A DNA stretch of 64,000 bases from Neorhizobium lilium (GCF_004053875.1 NZ_SBIP01000002.1:806001-870000); one strand, 5' to 3'; positions 15,086-24,905 are shown, counted from the stretch's first letter. The notes: generated from the sequence alone by a model not told the origin. Numbers and translations are program-made.

Positions 15086-17455
15086 TTACTGGCCCGTCGG
15101 AGCCGGTGCCATCTGGGCCCATTCGCGGATCGCCTCGTTGAAAGCCTTTTCGCCTTCAGGCCCCTTCTGAAGGGTCAGCAAGGCGCGGCGGCCATTGCGG
15201 TAGGCGACCGGAATGTCGATCCAGTTGCGTGTCCGCAGGAGGTCGAGATTGGTATTGCGCGCATCCGGGAAGTCGTTGAGCGCGATCATGTGAAAGTCGT
15301 CGGTGATCTTGGCCGGCACGGCGATGAGCGCATTGCCGCGATCCTGCTCCGTCTGCTTCATTGCGATTCGCTGGACGCTGTCGATCGCGCCACCTTCGAA
15401 ATCCGGTGGAACGGCGAACACGATCTCGATCAGATGGCTGGCCGGCAGCGACGGGTCGGTATTGCGCTTGAACGTCATCAGCGCCGTCAGACCGCGGCCC
15501 GGAATTGTGATCCGTCCCTGAACGACAGGTTCCGGCGGCGCACCATTGGCGCCCGGCTCCCGCTGCAGCGACCAGGAAACAGTGCCGTCAAGTGCCGTCG
15601 GCGCCGTCTGGCCGATCCGCTCCTCGTAAAGGAACATCTTTTCCCCGGCAACCGCGGGCGTATCCGCAGGATTGGCGGCAGGAGCCTGTGCCGGAGCGGA
15701 AGGAACGGTCGCCGGTGCAGCACCTGTGCTCGGCGCCGGGCTGGCCGGTACGGGGCTTGCTCCATTGGACGCCTGAGCGGCAGGCGCCGGATTGGCCGGA
15801 GGCGCGTTCAACTGGGCCACTGACTGGCCCTCGGCATTTTGAGCAAGACCGCCGGTGGCGCCAGGACCTTCGTCCACTTCCTTGCCATCGGGCATCAGCC
15901 GCTGCGTGAACTTAGATGGGGCAGCCCCCGAATCGGCCGCAGAAGGAGCGGCGGACGCGGCCGTATTACTGTTCGAAGCAGCAGGCGGCGTCTGTGTTGC
16001 CGTCTGCGCCGGTGCGGGCGTGGCCGGCGTCGAAGACTGAGCGGGCTTGGCCTGGTTCGCGGACTGGTCGTTTTTCAGGTCCGGCTGCATCAGGCCTTCC
16101 ATGACGCCGGTCAGGGCATCGCGGTTCATCCAGATGGCATACCCGCCGCCGCCTAGCAGCACGAGGCCGATAAGGGCAAGCACGATGCCGCTGTAATTGC
16201 GTTTGCGCACCGGGGTTACCCGATAGGGCTTTGCCGGCGGCTGCATCAGATCGGAGAGGTCGTCCTCTTCGGTAGCAGTCCGCCTGGCGGCCGGCTCGGA
16301 TGCGGTGATGTTGTTGTAGCCGATAAGGTCTTCGAGATCGCCCCAAGGATCGCGCTCGGCGTCTTTCGGGGTCTTTGCGCTGGGCTGCTTGGAAACATAA
16401 TCCGCAAAGGGATCCTCGAAGGCCGGGGCTACGGCTGCGGCAGGGCTAGCGGCGGGCGCGGCATTTGCGGCGGCGGCAAGCTCCGGCAGATCGGCGACGG
16501 CGGGCATCCGAACCGCTTCGGCCGTGACATGGGTTTCCTGATCGAAATGCGCTTCGATATTGTCCGCTGAAGGACCGCGCTCGATCGATTCTACCGGGCC
16601 GGCCGGTACGAGTTCCGGCACATCGTCCCAGGCTGCTGCAACTTCCGTCGGAGCGACCGGGGCGGGCTCATGCCAGTTCCAGCTTTCGGCCGTTTGTTCA
16701 GCCAAATCAGGCGCCTGTTCGGCATGCCAGTCTGTTCCATGCCCGGAAAGATCGGGGGCAACGGGCGCGGCGACCGGTTCGTCTTGGCTCGCATAGGGAT
16801 TACGGGCGGAATAGGAGAAATCCTCTTCCACCTGTTCCGGAGTGACCGGCAGATCGGAGTGATGATCGACCTCGTAGGTCTCTTCGCGCATGGGAGACAC
16901 GTCCAGCGCATGATGCTCGTTCCAGGGAGCCTCATGCGTTTCGGCCGGCTCCGGCTCGGCAGGGTGAGCCTCGTAGACGTGCTCGTCATGAACCGCAGGC
17001 GCGACGGCCACAGGCTCAGGAAGAGGTTCCGACTCAGGTTCGTGATAGACGACGGGCGCAGACGGCGCCTGCTCCGGCTCGTCGCGGTAGTAACGGCTAT
17101 GATCTTCGTCCACCGGAACGACTGCCGGTGCAGCCGCGACGACAGGCTCTTCATAGACAGGCGCCTGCTGGTCAGGCTCGGCATAGTGCACCGGTTCGGG
17201 CGCCGCCACGGGCGCCACGAAAGCTCCCTCCGCCGGCGTCGAGGCTTCCTGATGTTCCGTTTCGACTTCTTCGATGGCTGCCTGAAGCTTGTCCATCTGC
17301 CGGCGCAGCATTTCTTCCGGCGGGCGGGGCTTCATGTTCTCGAGCTGCCGCTGGACGGCGCCGCGGGCCTTCTCATACACTTTCGCGCGCGTCTCCGGCG
17401 TGTTCGTCGCCAGTCCGTCGACAGCGCGGCGGATCACCGCTACAAAATCAGCCAT
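15086..17455 (-). CDS. Membrane protein with long Pro/Ala/Glu-rich region
   Basis: I do not recognise a named family. The 789-residue protein has three parts. The N-terminal 60 residues are a conserved helical domain (DFVAVIRRAVDGLATNTPET, RRQMDKLQAAIEEVE). Residues about 65-420 are a low-complexity region rich in Pro, Ala, Glu and Val. A single membrane helix (YSGIVLALIGLVLLGGGGYA) lies near residue 435, then a second Ala/Pro/Thr linker to about 620, and a folded periplasmic C-terminal domain of about 170 residues (from MFLYEERIGQ through RTRNWIDIPVAYRNGRRALL). The topology suggests a cytoplasmic tail joined to an envelope-facing domain, as in wall- or division-linked scaffolds (inference). 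It follows purA by 59 bases on the same strand and may be co-transcribed. Confidence 0.78.
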   Translation of the reverse strand: MADFVAVIRRAVDGLATNTPETRAKVYEKARGAVQRQLENMKPRPPEEMLRRQMDKLQAAIEEVETEHQEASTPAEGAFVAPVAAPEPVHYAEPDQQAPVYEEPVVAAAPAVVPVDEDHSRYYRDEPEQAPSAPVVYHEPESEPLPEPVAVAPAVHDEHVYEAHPAEPEPAETHEAPWNEHHALDVSPMREETYEVDHHSDLPVTPEQVEEDFSYSARNPYASQDEPVAAPVAPDLSGHGTDWHAEQAPDLAEQTAESWNWHEPAPVAPTEVAAAWDDVPELVPAGPVESIERGPSADNIEAHFDQETHVTAEAVRMPAVADLPELAAAANAAPAASPAAAVAPAFEDPFADYVSKQPSAKTPKDAERDPWGDLEDLIGYNNITASEPAARRTATEEDDLSDLMQPPAKPYRVTPVRKRNYSGIVLALIGLVLLGGGGYAIWMNRDALTGVMEGLMQPDLKNDQSANQAKPAQSSTPATPAPAQTATQTPPAASNSNTAASAAPSAADSGAAPSKFTQRLMPDGKEVDEGPGATGGLAQNAEGQSVAQLNAPPANPAPAAQASNGASPVPASPAPSTGAAPATVPSAPAQAPAANPADTPAVAGEKMFLYEERIGQTAPTALDGTVSWSLQREPGANGAPPEPVVQGRITIPGRGLTALMTFKRNTDPSLPASHLIEIVFAVPPDFEGGAIDSVQRIAMKQTEQDRGNALIAVPAKITDDFHMIALNDFPDARNTNLDLLRTRNWIDIPVAYRNGRRALLTLQKGPEGEKAFNEAIREWAQMAPAPTGQ

Positions 17456-17514
17456 CAGCACTTTCTCATGGTCGCCGGCTGTTCACCGGCCGAATGAATA
17501 ATCAGTTCCTGACT

Positions 17515-18810
17515 TTAGTCTTCAAATGGGTCAGTCACAAGTATCGTGTCTTCCCGCTCCGGGCTGGTGGAAAGTAGGGCGACCGGCGCGCCGATCAATT
17601 CCTCGACCTGCCGCACATATTTGATCGCCTGCGCAGGCAGATCTGCCCATTTGCGAGCGCCGACGGTCGATTCCTTCCAGCCTTCGAGCGTGATGTAGAT
17701 GGGCTCGACCCGTGCCTGTGCACTCTGACTTGCCGGCAGGTAATCGATCTCCTGGCCGTCGAGCTTGTAGGCGACGCAGATCTTCAGCTCGTCCAGGCCG
17801 TCCAGAACGTCGAGCTTGGTCAGTGCGATACCTGTAATGCCCGAGGTCTTCACCGTCTGGCGCACGAGAACCGAATCGAACCAGCCGCAACGACGCGGGC
17901 GGCCGGTATTGACGCCGACTTCACGCCCGACCGTGGACAAGTGCTTGCCGACCTCGTCGTGCAGCTCGCAAGGGAAAGGGCCCTCTCCAACGCGGGTCGT
18001 ATAGGCCTTGGTGATGCCGAGTACATAGCCGATAGCCGTCGGGCCGAGGCCCGAGCCCGCGGACGCCTGGCCGGCAACCGTATTGGAGGAGGTGACGAAG
18101 GGATAGGTGCCGTGGTCGTTGTCGAGAAGCGCGCCCTGTGCCCCTTCGAACAGGATGCGAGCGCCCGCCTTGCGCTGGTCGTCGAGAACGCGCCAGACCT
18201 GGTCGACATAGGGAAGGATCTGCGCGGCAACGTCGGCAAGCTCCTTCTCGATGGATTCGACCGAGATTTCCGGCAGGCCCAGTCCGCGCCGCAGGGCGTT
18301 ATGGTGGGTCAGCAGGCGGTCGATCTTCGCGGGCAGCGTATCAGGATCGGCAAGGTCGATGACGCGGATCGCGCGGCGCCCGACCTTGTCCTCGTAAGCC
18401 GGGCCGATGCCGCGACGGGTCGTGCCGATTTTCGTGCCATTGTTGGAGGCTGCATCCTCGCGGAATCCGTCGAGATCGCGATGCAGCGAAAGGATGAGCG
18501 GCGCATTGTCGGCGATGCGCAGGATTTCCGGCGTGACCGCGACCCCCTGCCCGCGCAGCTTCTCGACTTCGGCAACGAAGTGATGCGGATCGACCACGAC
18601 GCCGTTGCCGATAACGCTGAGCTTGCCGCGCACGAGGCCGGATGGCAGCAGCGCGAGCTTGTAGCTCACACCGTCGATGACCAGCGTATGGCCGGCGTTG
18701 TGGCCGCCCTGATAGCGGACGATCACATCGGCGCGTTCAGAGAGCCAATCGACAATCTTGCCTTTGCCCTCGTCACCCCATTGCGAACCAACCACGACTA
18801 CGTTCGTCAT
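17515..18810 (-). CDS. purA: Adenylosuccinate synthetase
   Basis: PurA joins IMP and aspartate using GTP to make adenylosuccinate, the first step from IMP to AMP. The 431-residue length is standard. The N-terminal [16 protein letters not shown] contains the P-loop and the catalytic aspartate of the family; GGHNAGHT with the catalytic histidine lies near residue 40; [17 protein letters not shown] and the [14 protein letters not shown] motif follow. The start at 18810 ([10 protein letters not shown]) is the family start, 14 codons inside the longest open frame. It is followed by the Pro-rich membrane protein gene. Confidence 0.97.
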   Translation of the reverse strand: MTNVVVVGSQWGDEGKGKIVDWLSERADVIVRYQGGHNAGHTLVIDGVSYKLALLPSGLVRGKLSVIGNGVVVDPHHFVAEVEKLRGQGVAVTPEILRIADNAPLILSLHRDLDGFREDAASNNGTKIGTTRRGIGPAYEDKVGRRAIRVIDLADPDTLPAKIDRLLTHHNALRRGLGLPEISVESIEKELADVAAQILPYVDQVWRVLDDQRKAGARILFEGAQGALLDNDHGTYPFVTSSNTVAGQASAGSGLGPTAIGYVLGITKAYTTRVGEGPFPCELHDEVGKHLSTVGREVGVNTGRPRRCGWFDSVLVRQTVKTSGITGIALTKLDVLDGLDELKICVAYKLDGQEIDYLPASQSAQARVEPIYITLEGWKESTVGARKWADLPAQAIKYVRQVEELIGAPVALLSTSPEREDTILVTDPFED

Positions 18811-19079
18811 CTTGTTTTCCTGCTCCCGGCCAAAGCTTACGCAACCAGGCACCCGCCGCGGATCCGACCGCCAAGCTCGAGCGCCACTTCTTGCACATTA
18901 TAATCCGGAGCCCAAAAAGCTCCCGCCTGTGCAAACGGGCGCATCTATAATGCCTTGGCGGAAGGAAAGCGACCGCTTTGTGACTATGCAAGGGTTTTTG
19001 CGTGACAAAAGGGCAAAGGACACGATATTGCGCGCCCGACGGATCACGTTCGCCTGTAAGGCATCAACGGGAGCAGCTT

Positions 19080-19967
19080 TTGCAGAAGACAGCCTATATC
19101 TGCCTGATCATAGCAACGCTGTGCTGGGGCGGCAATGCCGTGGCCGGGAAGATGGCAGTGGGCCATATCAGCCCGATGATGCTGACATTCTGGAGATGGT
19201 TCCTGGCGAGCGGCCTGATCTTTGCAATTTCGGTGCCTCAGCTCATCAGGGACTGGCACGTCGCCCGCCGGCATCTGCCTCTACTGTGTTTCTATGGAAT
19301 CGTCGGCTATACCACCTTCAACGCCGTCCTCTACTCCGCGCTCAAATATACGACCGCGATCAACGTGACGATCGAGCAGGCGGCGATCCCAATGACAATC
19401 TTCTTCATTAACTTCGTCTTTTTCCGCATGAAAGTGTCGCTTGCCCAGATAATGGGCTTTGCGCTGACATTGACTGGCGTGGCGTTGACCGCCGCCCACG
19501 GAGACCTGGCGTCCCTGCTACAGCTCACCCTCAACTTCGGCGACGCCCTGATGATCATCGCGATCGTCGCTTATGCGGTCTACACGGTATCGCTGCGCTG
19601 GAAGCCTCCCATCCATTGGCGTAGCCTGATGGCGCTGCCGGCCTTCTTCGCATTTCTGACGACGATCCCGCTTCTGGCGTGGGAATGGTCTGCCGGCAAC
19701 GTTCTCTGGCCCGACACCAAGGGCTGGATGATTGCCATCTACACCGCCGTCTTCGCGTCACTGATCGCGCAGATCCTCTACATATTCGGAGTGGAACGCA
19801 TCGGCGGCAACCGTGCGGGCCTCTTCATCAACCTCGTGCCGGTCTTCGGCATGCTCCTGTCCGTCGCTATCCTGGGCGAAGACCTGCAGACCTTCCACGT
19901 CGTCGCGCTGGTGCTGGCCCTCAGCGGCATCACGATCGCCGAATGGGGAAAACCCGCCGCTGCCTGA
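19080..19967 (+). CDS. EamA/DMT-family transporter
   Basis: This inner-membrane protein of about 295 residues has ten hydrophobic segments in two EamA repeats: ICLIIATLCWGGNAVAGKMA with the family's N-terminal WGGN motif, FWRWFLASGLIFAI, LNFGDALMIIAIVAYAVYTV in the second repeat and FINLVPVFGMLLSVAILGE near the end. Members export amino acids, nucleotides or other small metabolites; the substrate is unknown. I favour the TTG at 19080 because GGGAG lies about six bases upstream and the first membrane helix starts immediately. A GTG at 19002 would add 26 unconserved residues. The gene is unrelated in strand and spacing to the EamA gene at 11107. Confidence 0.85.
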   Translation: MQKTAYICLIIATLCWGGNAVAGKMAVGHISPMMLTFWRWFLASGLIFAISVPQLIRDWHVARRHLPLLCFYGIVGYTTFNAVLYSALKYTTAINVTIEQAAIPMTIFFINFVFFRMKVSLAQIMGFALTLTGVALTAAHGDLASLLQLTLNFGDALMIIAIVAYAVYTVSLRWKPPIHWRSLMALPAFFAFLTTIPLLAWEWSAGNVLWPDTKGWMIAIYTAVFASLIAQILYIFGVERIGGNRAGLFINLVPVFGMLLSVAILGEDLQTFHVVALVLALSGITIAEWGKPAAA

Positions 19968-19999
19968 AGGCAGAGCGGGCTTTCTACGGTCGACACGGT

Positions 20000-20536
20000 T
20001 CAGATACTGATGGCATCAACCGGAGCGAAAGGCGCCGAAACCTGAACCGGCTCGCTGCCGCTGAAGTCCACCAGCGGGGCGTCATTGCCAAGAACGATCT
20101 CGCCTTGCCTGCTCGATACCACCAGAACGCGTTCGATCCGGCCTTCGGCGGTCACGGCATAGGCAATCCGCATCCGGTCCTTCGACCAGCCCATGGCCTG
20201 CAACTGGTCGCGTTTGATATCGGCGCAGTCGAAGCAGGTCTTGGCCTGCATATCTGTCGCCGCAGCCTGGTCGAAGCCGCCGAGATAGGTGTCGAGATCG
20301 GCAATCGTGCCGTTGACCCCGGAGTTGACGCCCAGCAATTCCTGCCGCTGATCAAGAGACAGGATCTCGGATCCAAGCGTCTGCCGGGGCTCTAAATGGT
20401 TCTGCGCAAGCTGGACATGAACCGCAGGGGCCATGGCAAGAGCGCGGGCAAAACCGCCGGCGCCGGCCGCATGGGATTCCTTGCCGGAAATGAGAGCGGT
20501 GAGAATGACTGCGGAAATGATGAGCTTCTTGATCAT
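20000..20536 (-). CDS. Secreted protein resembling transglutaminase-like cysteine proteinases (BTLCP), His missing
   Basis: This 178-residue protein has an N-terminal signal peptide (MIKKLIISAVILTALISG, cleavage near SHA). The body follows the BTLCP (DUF920) pattern: VNSGVNGTI for the family's VN..VN..I helix, a Cys in CFDCADIKRDQLQAMGW where the family has GDCEDYA, and ERVLVVSSRQGEIVLGND where it has HAVL...Y.LDN. The catalytic Cys position is kept, but the usual His is Arg and the segment before the Cys is shortened, so it may be a non-catalytic relative. This relation is my inference. The start at 20536 gives the signal peptide. It converges with the EamA gene and has no obvious partner. 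Confidence 0.65.
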   Translation of the reverse strand: MIKKLIISAVILTALISGKESHAAGAGGFARALAMAPAVHVQLAQNHLEPRQTLGSEILSLDQRQELLGVNSGVNGTIADLDTYLGGFDQAAATDMQAKTCFDCADIKRDQLQAMGWSKDRMRIAYAVTAEGRIERVLVVSSRQGEIVLGNDAPLVDFSGSEPVQVSAPFAPVDAISI

Positions 20537-20718
20537 CGGACTGCACCCTGTTGCTCGGCGGACTTGATTGCCGCTTTGTTTCTTCATGGCACAACCATAC
20601 TCAGCCACGTTTTCCCGCCGCTTAAGTGAAAAGGTGCAATTTTATTGAAATCCACTTTTTTCCCGAACCGGGACACCGCGAGGGCTGCGCGTTCAACACC
20701 CACGAAGACGTTGCCCGT

Positions 20719-20733
20719 TAAAGTTTTCGTTAA
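20719..20733 (+). promoter_or_regulatory. Possible CtrA-binding site upstream of the lytic transglycosylase
   Basis: TAAA-N7-TTAA (also readable as TTAA-N8-TTAA) lies 40 bases before the start. It has the same one-mismatch form as the eipA site. Weak evidence on its own. Confidence 0.35.
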
Positions 20734-20773
20734 TTTTTACGCTTAGTATGGTTTCAAACCGAGAGATCGAGCG

Positions 20774-21349
20774 ATGCGTAATGCGTTTTTCATCGCCCTT
20801 CTGGCGCTGTCTCTGTCCGCCTGCGCCTCCGCACCGAGCCGCATCACGGACGCTTGCGCCATTTTTTCCCAGCGCGACGGGCTGTTCAACAACTGGGCGC
20901 GCGACGCGAAATCGGCGGCGCGGGAGTATGGCGTGCCTGTACCGATTCTCATGGCGACCATCTATGTGGAGTCCGGCTTCCAGGCGCGGGCCAAGCCGCC
21001 GCGCAAATACGTCCTCGGCTTTATTCCCTGGGGCCGCATCTCCTCCGCTTACGGCTATGCGCAGGCGCTGGACGGCACATGGGCGACCTATCAGAGGCAG
21101 ACCGGGCGCTGGGGCGCGAGCCGCAGCGACTTCGGCGATGCAGTCCGTTTCGTCGCCTGGTATCACAACCAGAGCCATGTCCGGAACGGCATCCCTCTCA
21201 ACGACAGCTACAATCTCTACCTTGCCTACTATACCGGCCAGGCAGGCTATGCTCGCGGCGACTTCGGCGGCGGCGTCAAACGGACTGCACAGAAATCGGC
21301 CGGGATGGCGCAGCGCTACGAGGAACAGCTCAGAGGCTGCGGTTACTGA
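20774..21349 (+). CDS. SLT-domain lytic transglycosylase lipoprotein
   Basis: This 191-residue lipoprotein cleaves or remodels peptidoglycan. The signal peptide ends in a lipobox (LSLSACASA, Cys17). The SLT domain spans about 45-180: the catalytic glutamate is in ATIYVESGFQA, and the AYGYAQALDGTWATYQ stretch and NLYLAYYTGQAGYA motif are typical of the EMTA/MltE-like or LT-type fold. The membrane anchor points to the outer-membrane inner leaflet. A possible CtrA-type site lies upstream, which would fit cell-cycle-timed wall remodelling (inference). It is a single-gene unit, convergent with the hydrolase gene. Confidence 0.88.
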   Translation: MRNAFFIALLALSLSACASAPSRITDACAIFSQRDGLFNNWARDAKSAAREYGVPVPILMATIYVESGFQARAKPPRKYVLGFIPWGRISSAYGYAQALDGTWATYQRQTGRWGASRSDFGDAVRFVAWYHNQSHVRNGIPLNDSYNLYLAYYTGQAGYARGDFGGGVKRTAQKSAGMAQRYEEQLRGCGY

Positions 21350-21387
21350 TTTCCGCATACTCTGAGCCTGACATCCAAGGATGGGCC

Positions 21388-22002
21388 TCAGGCGCCGTAA
21401 GGCGTCATGAACGTCTTGATCGCCTCGATCTCGTTCGGGCGGATCTCGTGGCCGCCGGGATGCCATTCCAGCATGACCTTGTCGCCCTGCCGCTTGAAGT
21501 AATCCGAAAGCTCGACTGTGAGCGGCACGGGGCAGATCGGGTCGCGCTCGCCGGCGGTGATCAGCACATGCGCCTTGGCGTCGATGCTCCGATCGGCAGG
21601 CTTGAACGGGATCAGCGGGTGCATCAGCACACCCGCCTCGAACAGGCCCGGCCTTTCGATCATGATATTGGCAAGGATATTCGCGCCGTTGGAAAAGCCG
21701 AGGCCAAGCACGGTGGATGATTCGTACTTCTGGCGGTTCGCCTCCGCAAACTCGCTCATCCGGGCAGTTGCCCGCGCAAGGTCGTCGCAGTCGTAGATCC
21801 CTTCCGCCGTGCGACGGAAGAAGCGGGCGGCTCCATGCTCCGAAACATCGCCGCGCGGCGACACGATCGTCGCGCCCGGCAGCAGCCGCGAACCGAAATC
21901 GAAGAACTGGTTTTCGTCGCCGCCCGTGCCGTGAAAGACGAACAGGATGGGCGCACCGGGAGCACCGGGCCGCACCCGGTGCACATAACTGTCGTGGCTC
22001 AT
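21388..22002 (-). CDS. Alpha/beta hydrolase, MhqD/phospholipase-carboxylesterase type
   Basis: This 204-residue serine hydrolase has an oxyanion-loop motif (FVFHGTGGDENQFF), the nucleophile elbow GLGFSNGANIL (Ser near 104), a catalytic Asp in TAGERDPICPV and the His in HPGGHEI. The family covers small carboxylesterases and MhqD-type hydrolases. It lies 20 bases downstream of a VOC ring-cleaving dioxygenase on the same strand. In Bacillus, the mhqD hydrolase and mhqO dioxygenase work together in resistance to quinones, so a similar detoxifying role is likely (inference). No MarR-type regulator is next to them. Confidence 0.85.
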   Translation of the reverse strand: MSHDSYVHRVRPGAPGAPILFVFHGTGGDENQFFDFGSRLLPGATIVSPRGDVSEHGAARFFRRTAEGIYDCDDLARATARMSEFAEANRQKYESSTVLGLGFSNGANILANIMIERPGLFEAGVLMHPLIPFKPADRSIDAKAHVLITAGERDPICPVPLTVELSDYFKRQGDKVMLEWHPGGHEIRPNEIEAIKTFMTPYGA

Positions 22003-22022
22003 GTCTTTTCTCCTGAAAGCGG

Positions 22023-22952
22023 TTATGCCAGCGGTTCCAGATGCTTCTCGAGCTCCGCCCGCAGATGCGCGTGCTGCATCGGCAGCTTCAGTGCTTCGCC
22101 CAGGTGCGCCGTATCCTCATCCCGGTCAAAACCGGGTTCGTTGGTGGCGATCTCGAACAGGATGCCGCCCGGCGTGCGGAAATAGATTGCCCAGAAATAG
22201 TCGCGGTCGATCACCGGGGTGACCTGATAACCGGTATCCATCAGTGCCTTGCGGACTTCGAGCTGCTTCTCGCGGTTTTCGACCGAAAAGGCGATGTGAT
22301 GGACGGAGCCGGCACCGAGCTTGGCACTGCTGATGTTCGGCATGGTTTCGAGATCGATCAGGTCCGCGCCGTTGCCGCCGGGGATGGCAAGCCGAGTTAC
22401 GCCGTCCTTATGGTCCACCGGTTGATAACCCATGAACTTGAGAAGCTCTGCCGTCGCACCTTCGTCCCGCAACCGCAGGGCCGCCGAATGGAAGCCGCGG
22501 ATCGCGTGATCCTCGCTGATCCCATTGCCGGTGAAGCTCTTGCGCGGATCGTCCTTGATCTCCACCAGCGCGAAGCCGTCCCCGTCCGGGCCGGCGAAAT
22601 GCAGCTGCTTTTCGCCGAATGCGCTGTCTGCCTTGAGACCTTCCACGCCTGCCTTGGTCAGGCGGTCGGTCCAGTAGCCGAGCGAGCCGTCCGGAACGGA
22701 GAACAGCGTGGTGCCAACCTCGCCCGTGCCCTGGCGACCGCGGGCAATATGCGGGAACGGGAAATAGGTCATGACGGAGCCGGGCGAGCCGACTTCATCG
22801 CCATAATAGAGATGGTAGACATCCGGCGCGTCGAAATTGACGGTCTTCTTGACCCGGCGCAGGCCGAGCGTGTCAGTGAAGAACGCGTTGTTGGTGCTGG
22901 CCTTCCCGGCCATGGAGGTGATGTGGTGCAGGCCCTTGATCTGGTCGATCAT
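22023..22952 (-). CDS. VOC-family ring-cleaving dioxygenase, MhqO-like
   Basis: This 309-residue extradiol-type dioxygenase is built of four vicinal-oxygen-chelate modules. The metal ligands are probably the His in GLHHITSMAG (near residue 9), His in VHHIAFSVENREKQ and Glu in GGILFEIATNEPGF. The MTYFPFPHIARGRQGTGEVGTT stretch is typical of the MhqO/LinE-like hydroquinone group. It opens catechol or hydroquinone rings. The start is the ATG at 22952 (MIDQIKGL), the family start; 30 upstream codons in frame are not conserved. It is the first gene of a two-gene unit with the hydrolase downstream. Confidence 0.88.
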   Translation of the reverse strand: MIDQIKGLHHITSMAGKASTNNAFFTDTLGLRRVKKTVNFDAPDVYHLYYGDEVGSPGSVMTYFPFPHIARGRQGTGEVGTTLFSVPDGSLGYWTDRLTKAGVEGLKADSAFGEKQLHFAGPDGDGFALVEIKDDPRKSFTGNGISEDHAIRGFHSAALRLRDEGATAELLKFMGYQPVDHKDGVTRLAIPGGNGADLIDLETMPNISSAKLGAGSVHHIAFSVENREKQLEVRKALMDTGYQVTPVIDRDYFWAIYFRTPGGILFEIATNEPGFDRDEDTAHLGEALKLPMQHAHLRAELEKHLEPLA

Positions 22953-23087
22953 AATCTTAAACCCTTTCTTGAGAACCGCGATTGCGGCCTCGTCTGGGTC
23001 AATATTTGGGCTATGCCAGGCCGCTTGGATAGAAGGCACCATCCGAACGGATTGTTCACAAGGTGAAGACGAACATCCTCTTGTCGT

Positions 23088-23786
23088 TCACTGATCGGCA
23101 ACCGGCGGCAGGCGCCAGTCGATCGGTTCCTTTCCGCGGGAGATCAGAAAATCGTTCGCTTTGGAAAAGTGTCGCGAGCCGAAGAAGCCGTTATGGGCAG
23201 ACAGCGGCGACGGATGCGGCGCCTTCAGGACGAGATGCTTGCTCTGGTCCACGAAAGCCGCCTTCTTCTGAGCATAGGACCCCCAGAGCATGAAGACGAC
23301 ACCATTGCAGCGGTCGTTCACCATGCGGATGACGGCATCGGTAAAGCGCTCCCAGCCATGGCCCTGATGGGCTGCGGCCTTTCCTTCTTCCACGGTCAGC
23401 ACGCTGTTCAAGAGCAACACCCCCTGACGCGCCCAATGTTCCAGAAAACCGTGGCGAGCAGGCTCGATCCCGAGATCGGTCTGCATCTCCTTGTAGATGT
23501 TGACGAGCGACGGCGGAATGCGCGTCCCCGGCCGCACACTGAAGCAGAGACCGTGCGCCTGGCCAAAACCGTGATAGGGGTCCTGCCCCAGGATCACCAC
23601 CTTCACCGCATCGAGCGGCGTCAGGTCCAGCGCGCGAAAATATTCCGAGCCCTTAGGGAAGATCCGCTTTCCCGCCTCCTTTTCGGACAGAAGGAACCGG
23701 CGCAATTCGCCCATATAAGGGTCGGAGAATTCGGCGCCGAGCGCCGTTTTCCAACTCTCCTCGAGCTTGACCTCGCTGTCCGTCAT
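23088..23786 (-). CDS. ung: Uracil-DNA glycosylase
   Basis: This 232-residue family-1 UDG removes uracil from DNA to start base-excision repair. The water-activating motif [20 protein letters not shown] holds the catalytic Asp; [19 protein letters not shown] and the C-terminal leucine-intercalation motif [20 protein letters not shown] are intact. The start at 23786 (MTDSEVK) is the family start; a much longer frame upstream overlaps galE. It follows galE by 13 bases on the same strand, so the two are probably co-transcribed, although their functions are unrelated. Confidence 0.96.
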   Translation of the reverse strand: MTDSEVKLEESWKTALGAEFSDPYMGELRRFLLSEKEAGKRIFPKGSEYFRALDLTPLDAVKVVILGQDPYHGFGQAHGLCFSVRPGTRIPPSLVNIYKEMQTDLGIEPARHGFLEHWARQGVLLLNSVLTVEEGKAAAHQGHGWERFTDAVIRMVNDRCNGVVFMLWGSYAQKKAAFVDQSKHLVLKAPHPSPLSAHNGFFGSRHFSKANDFLISRGKEPIDWRLPPVADQ

Positions 23787-23799
23787 GCGGTCGCCGCCT

Positions 23800-24789
23800 T
23801 TATTGTAGCACGTGGTTGGAACGGGAATGCCAATCCCAGGCGGAGCGGATGATGTCGTGCAGGGAATATTTTGGCTCCCAGCCCAGCACGGCCCGCGCTT
23901 TCTCGTTGTCCGCCACAAGCGAGGTGGAATCTCCTTCGCGCCGGCCGACATATTCGACCGGGAAAGGCTTGCCCGAAACATCCGAGATCGCCGACAGCAG
24001 TTCCTTGACCGTCGTGCCTGTCCCGGTGCCGAGATTGAGCTCCACCGTCTCTCCGCCTTCAAGCAGATAGTCCACTGCCCGCACATGCGCGTCGGCCAGA
24101 TCGAGCACGTGGATATAGTCTCTCACACAAGTGCCGTCGCGCGTGTCGTAGTCGTCGCCGAACACCTTGAAGCCTTGGCGCCGGCCAAGCGCCGCTTCGA
24201 TTGCCAGCGGAATGGCATGCGTTTCAGGTGTATGCCATTCTCCGATCCGGCCTTCGAAATCCGCACCAGCCGCATTGAAATAGCGCAGCATCACGGACTT
24301 GAGGTCCTTGTAGGTCCCGTAATCCTTGAGCGCCTGTTCGATGATGAACTTGGTACGGCCGTAAGGGTTGATCGGTGCCTGCTTGTGCGTTTCGTCCATC
24401 GGCACGCGGTCGGGAAGGCCATAGGTAGCGCAGGTCGAGGAAAACACGAAAGCCTTGATGCCCGCATCGATCGCCGCCGAAAGAAGCGTCAGGGCGCCGA
24501 TGACATTGTTGTCGTAGAAGGCGACCGGGTTCTTCACCGACTCGCCCACTTCGATCAGTGCTGCGAAATGCAGAACCGCATCCGGCTTATGCTTGGCGAA
24601 GACTTCATTGAGGCGCGCGCGGTCGCGAATATCGCCCTGTTCCAGCTCGCCCCAACGGACGAATTCCGCGTGACCATTGGAAAGATTGTCGAAAACGACG
24701 GGCTCATAGCCCCGCTCCGCCAGAACGAGACATGTATGGGAGCCGATATATCCAGCTCCACCGACTACGAGTACCTTCTTTTTCGACAT
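23800..24789 (-). CDS. galE: UDP-glucose 4-epimerase
   Basis: GalE interconverts UDP-glucose and UDP-galactose and supplies galactose for exopolysaccharide and LPS. The 329-residue extended SDR has the [13 protein letters not shown]-binding motif at residues 10-19, the catalytic SSTCATYG serine/threonine and the [11 protein letters not shown]yr-x-x-x-Lys motif. [15 protein letters not shown] and [16 protein letters not shown] are GalE signatures. It reads away from the toxin-antitoxin operon across a 116-base gap and into ung. Confidence 0.95.
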   Translation of the reverse strand: MSKKKVLVVGGAGYIGSHTCLVLAERGYEPVVFDNLSNGHAEFVRWGELEQGDIRDRARLNEVFAKHKPDAVLHFAALIEVGESVKNPVAFYDNNVIGALTLLSAAIDAGIKAFVFSSTCATYGLPDRVPMDETHKQAPINPYGRTKFIIEQALKDYGTYKDLKSVMLRYFNAAGADFEGRIGEWHTPETHAIPLAIEAALGRRQGFKVFGDDYDTRDGTCVRDYIHVLDLADAHVRAVDYLLEGGETVELNLGTGTGTTVKELLSAISDVSGKPFPVEYVGRREGDSTSLVADNEKARAVLGWEPKYSLHDIIRSAWDWHSRSNHVLQ

Positions 24790-24885
24790 CGTCTCCCCGA
24801 TCGGTTATGAATCCGGCGGAACTATAGCGGCCGTCCGGCAAATGGAAAGGGTCGGCGCTGAGAAGCGGTGGCAACCTTGAATTCA

Positions 24886-24902
24886 GTAGCACCGAGTGCT
24901 AC
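24886..24902. promoter_or_regulatory. Operator-like perfect inverted repeat of the toxin-antitoxin operon
   Basis: GTAGCAC-cga-GTGCTAC, 7-bp arms with a 3-base spacer, ends three bases before the toxin GTG start. Type II antitoxins bind such repeats at their own promoter, so this is the probable autoregulatory site. Confidence 0.75.
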
Positions 24903-24905
24903 GTT

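Noticed and set aside
21362..21390. Imperfect hairpin between the transglycosylase and the hydrolase gene
   Set aside because: The core stem is only five base pairs and it overlaps a stop codon; no T-run.
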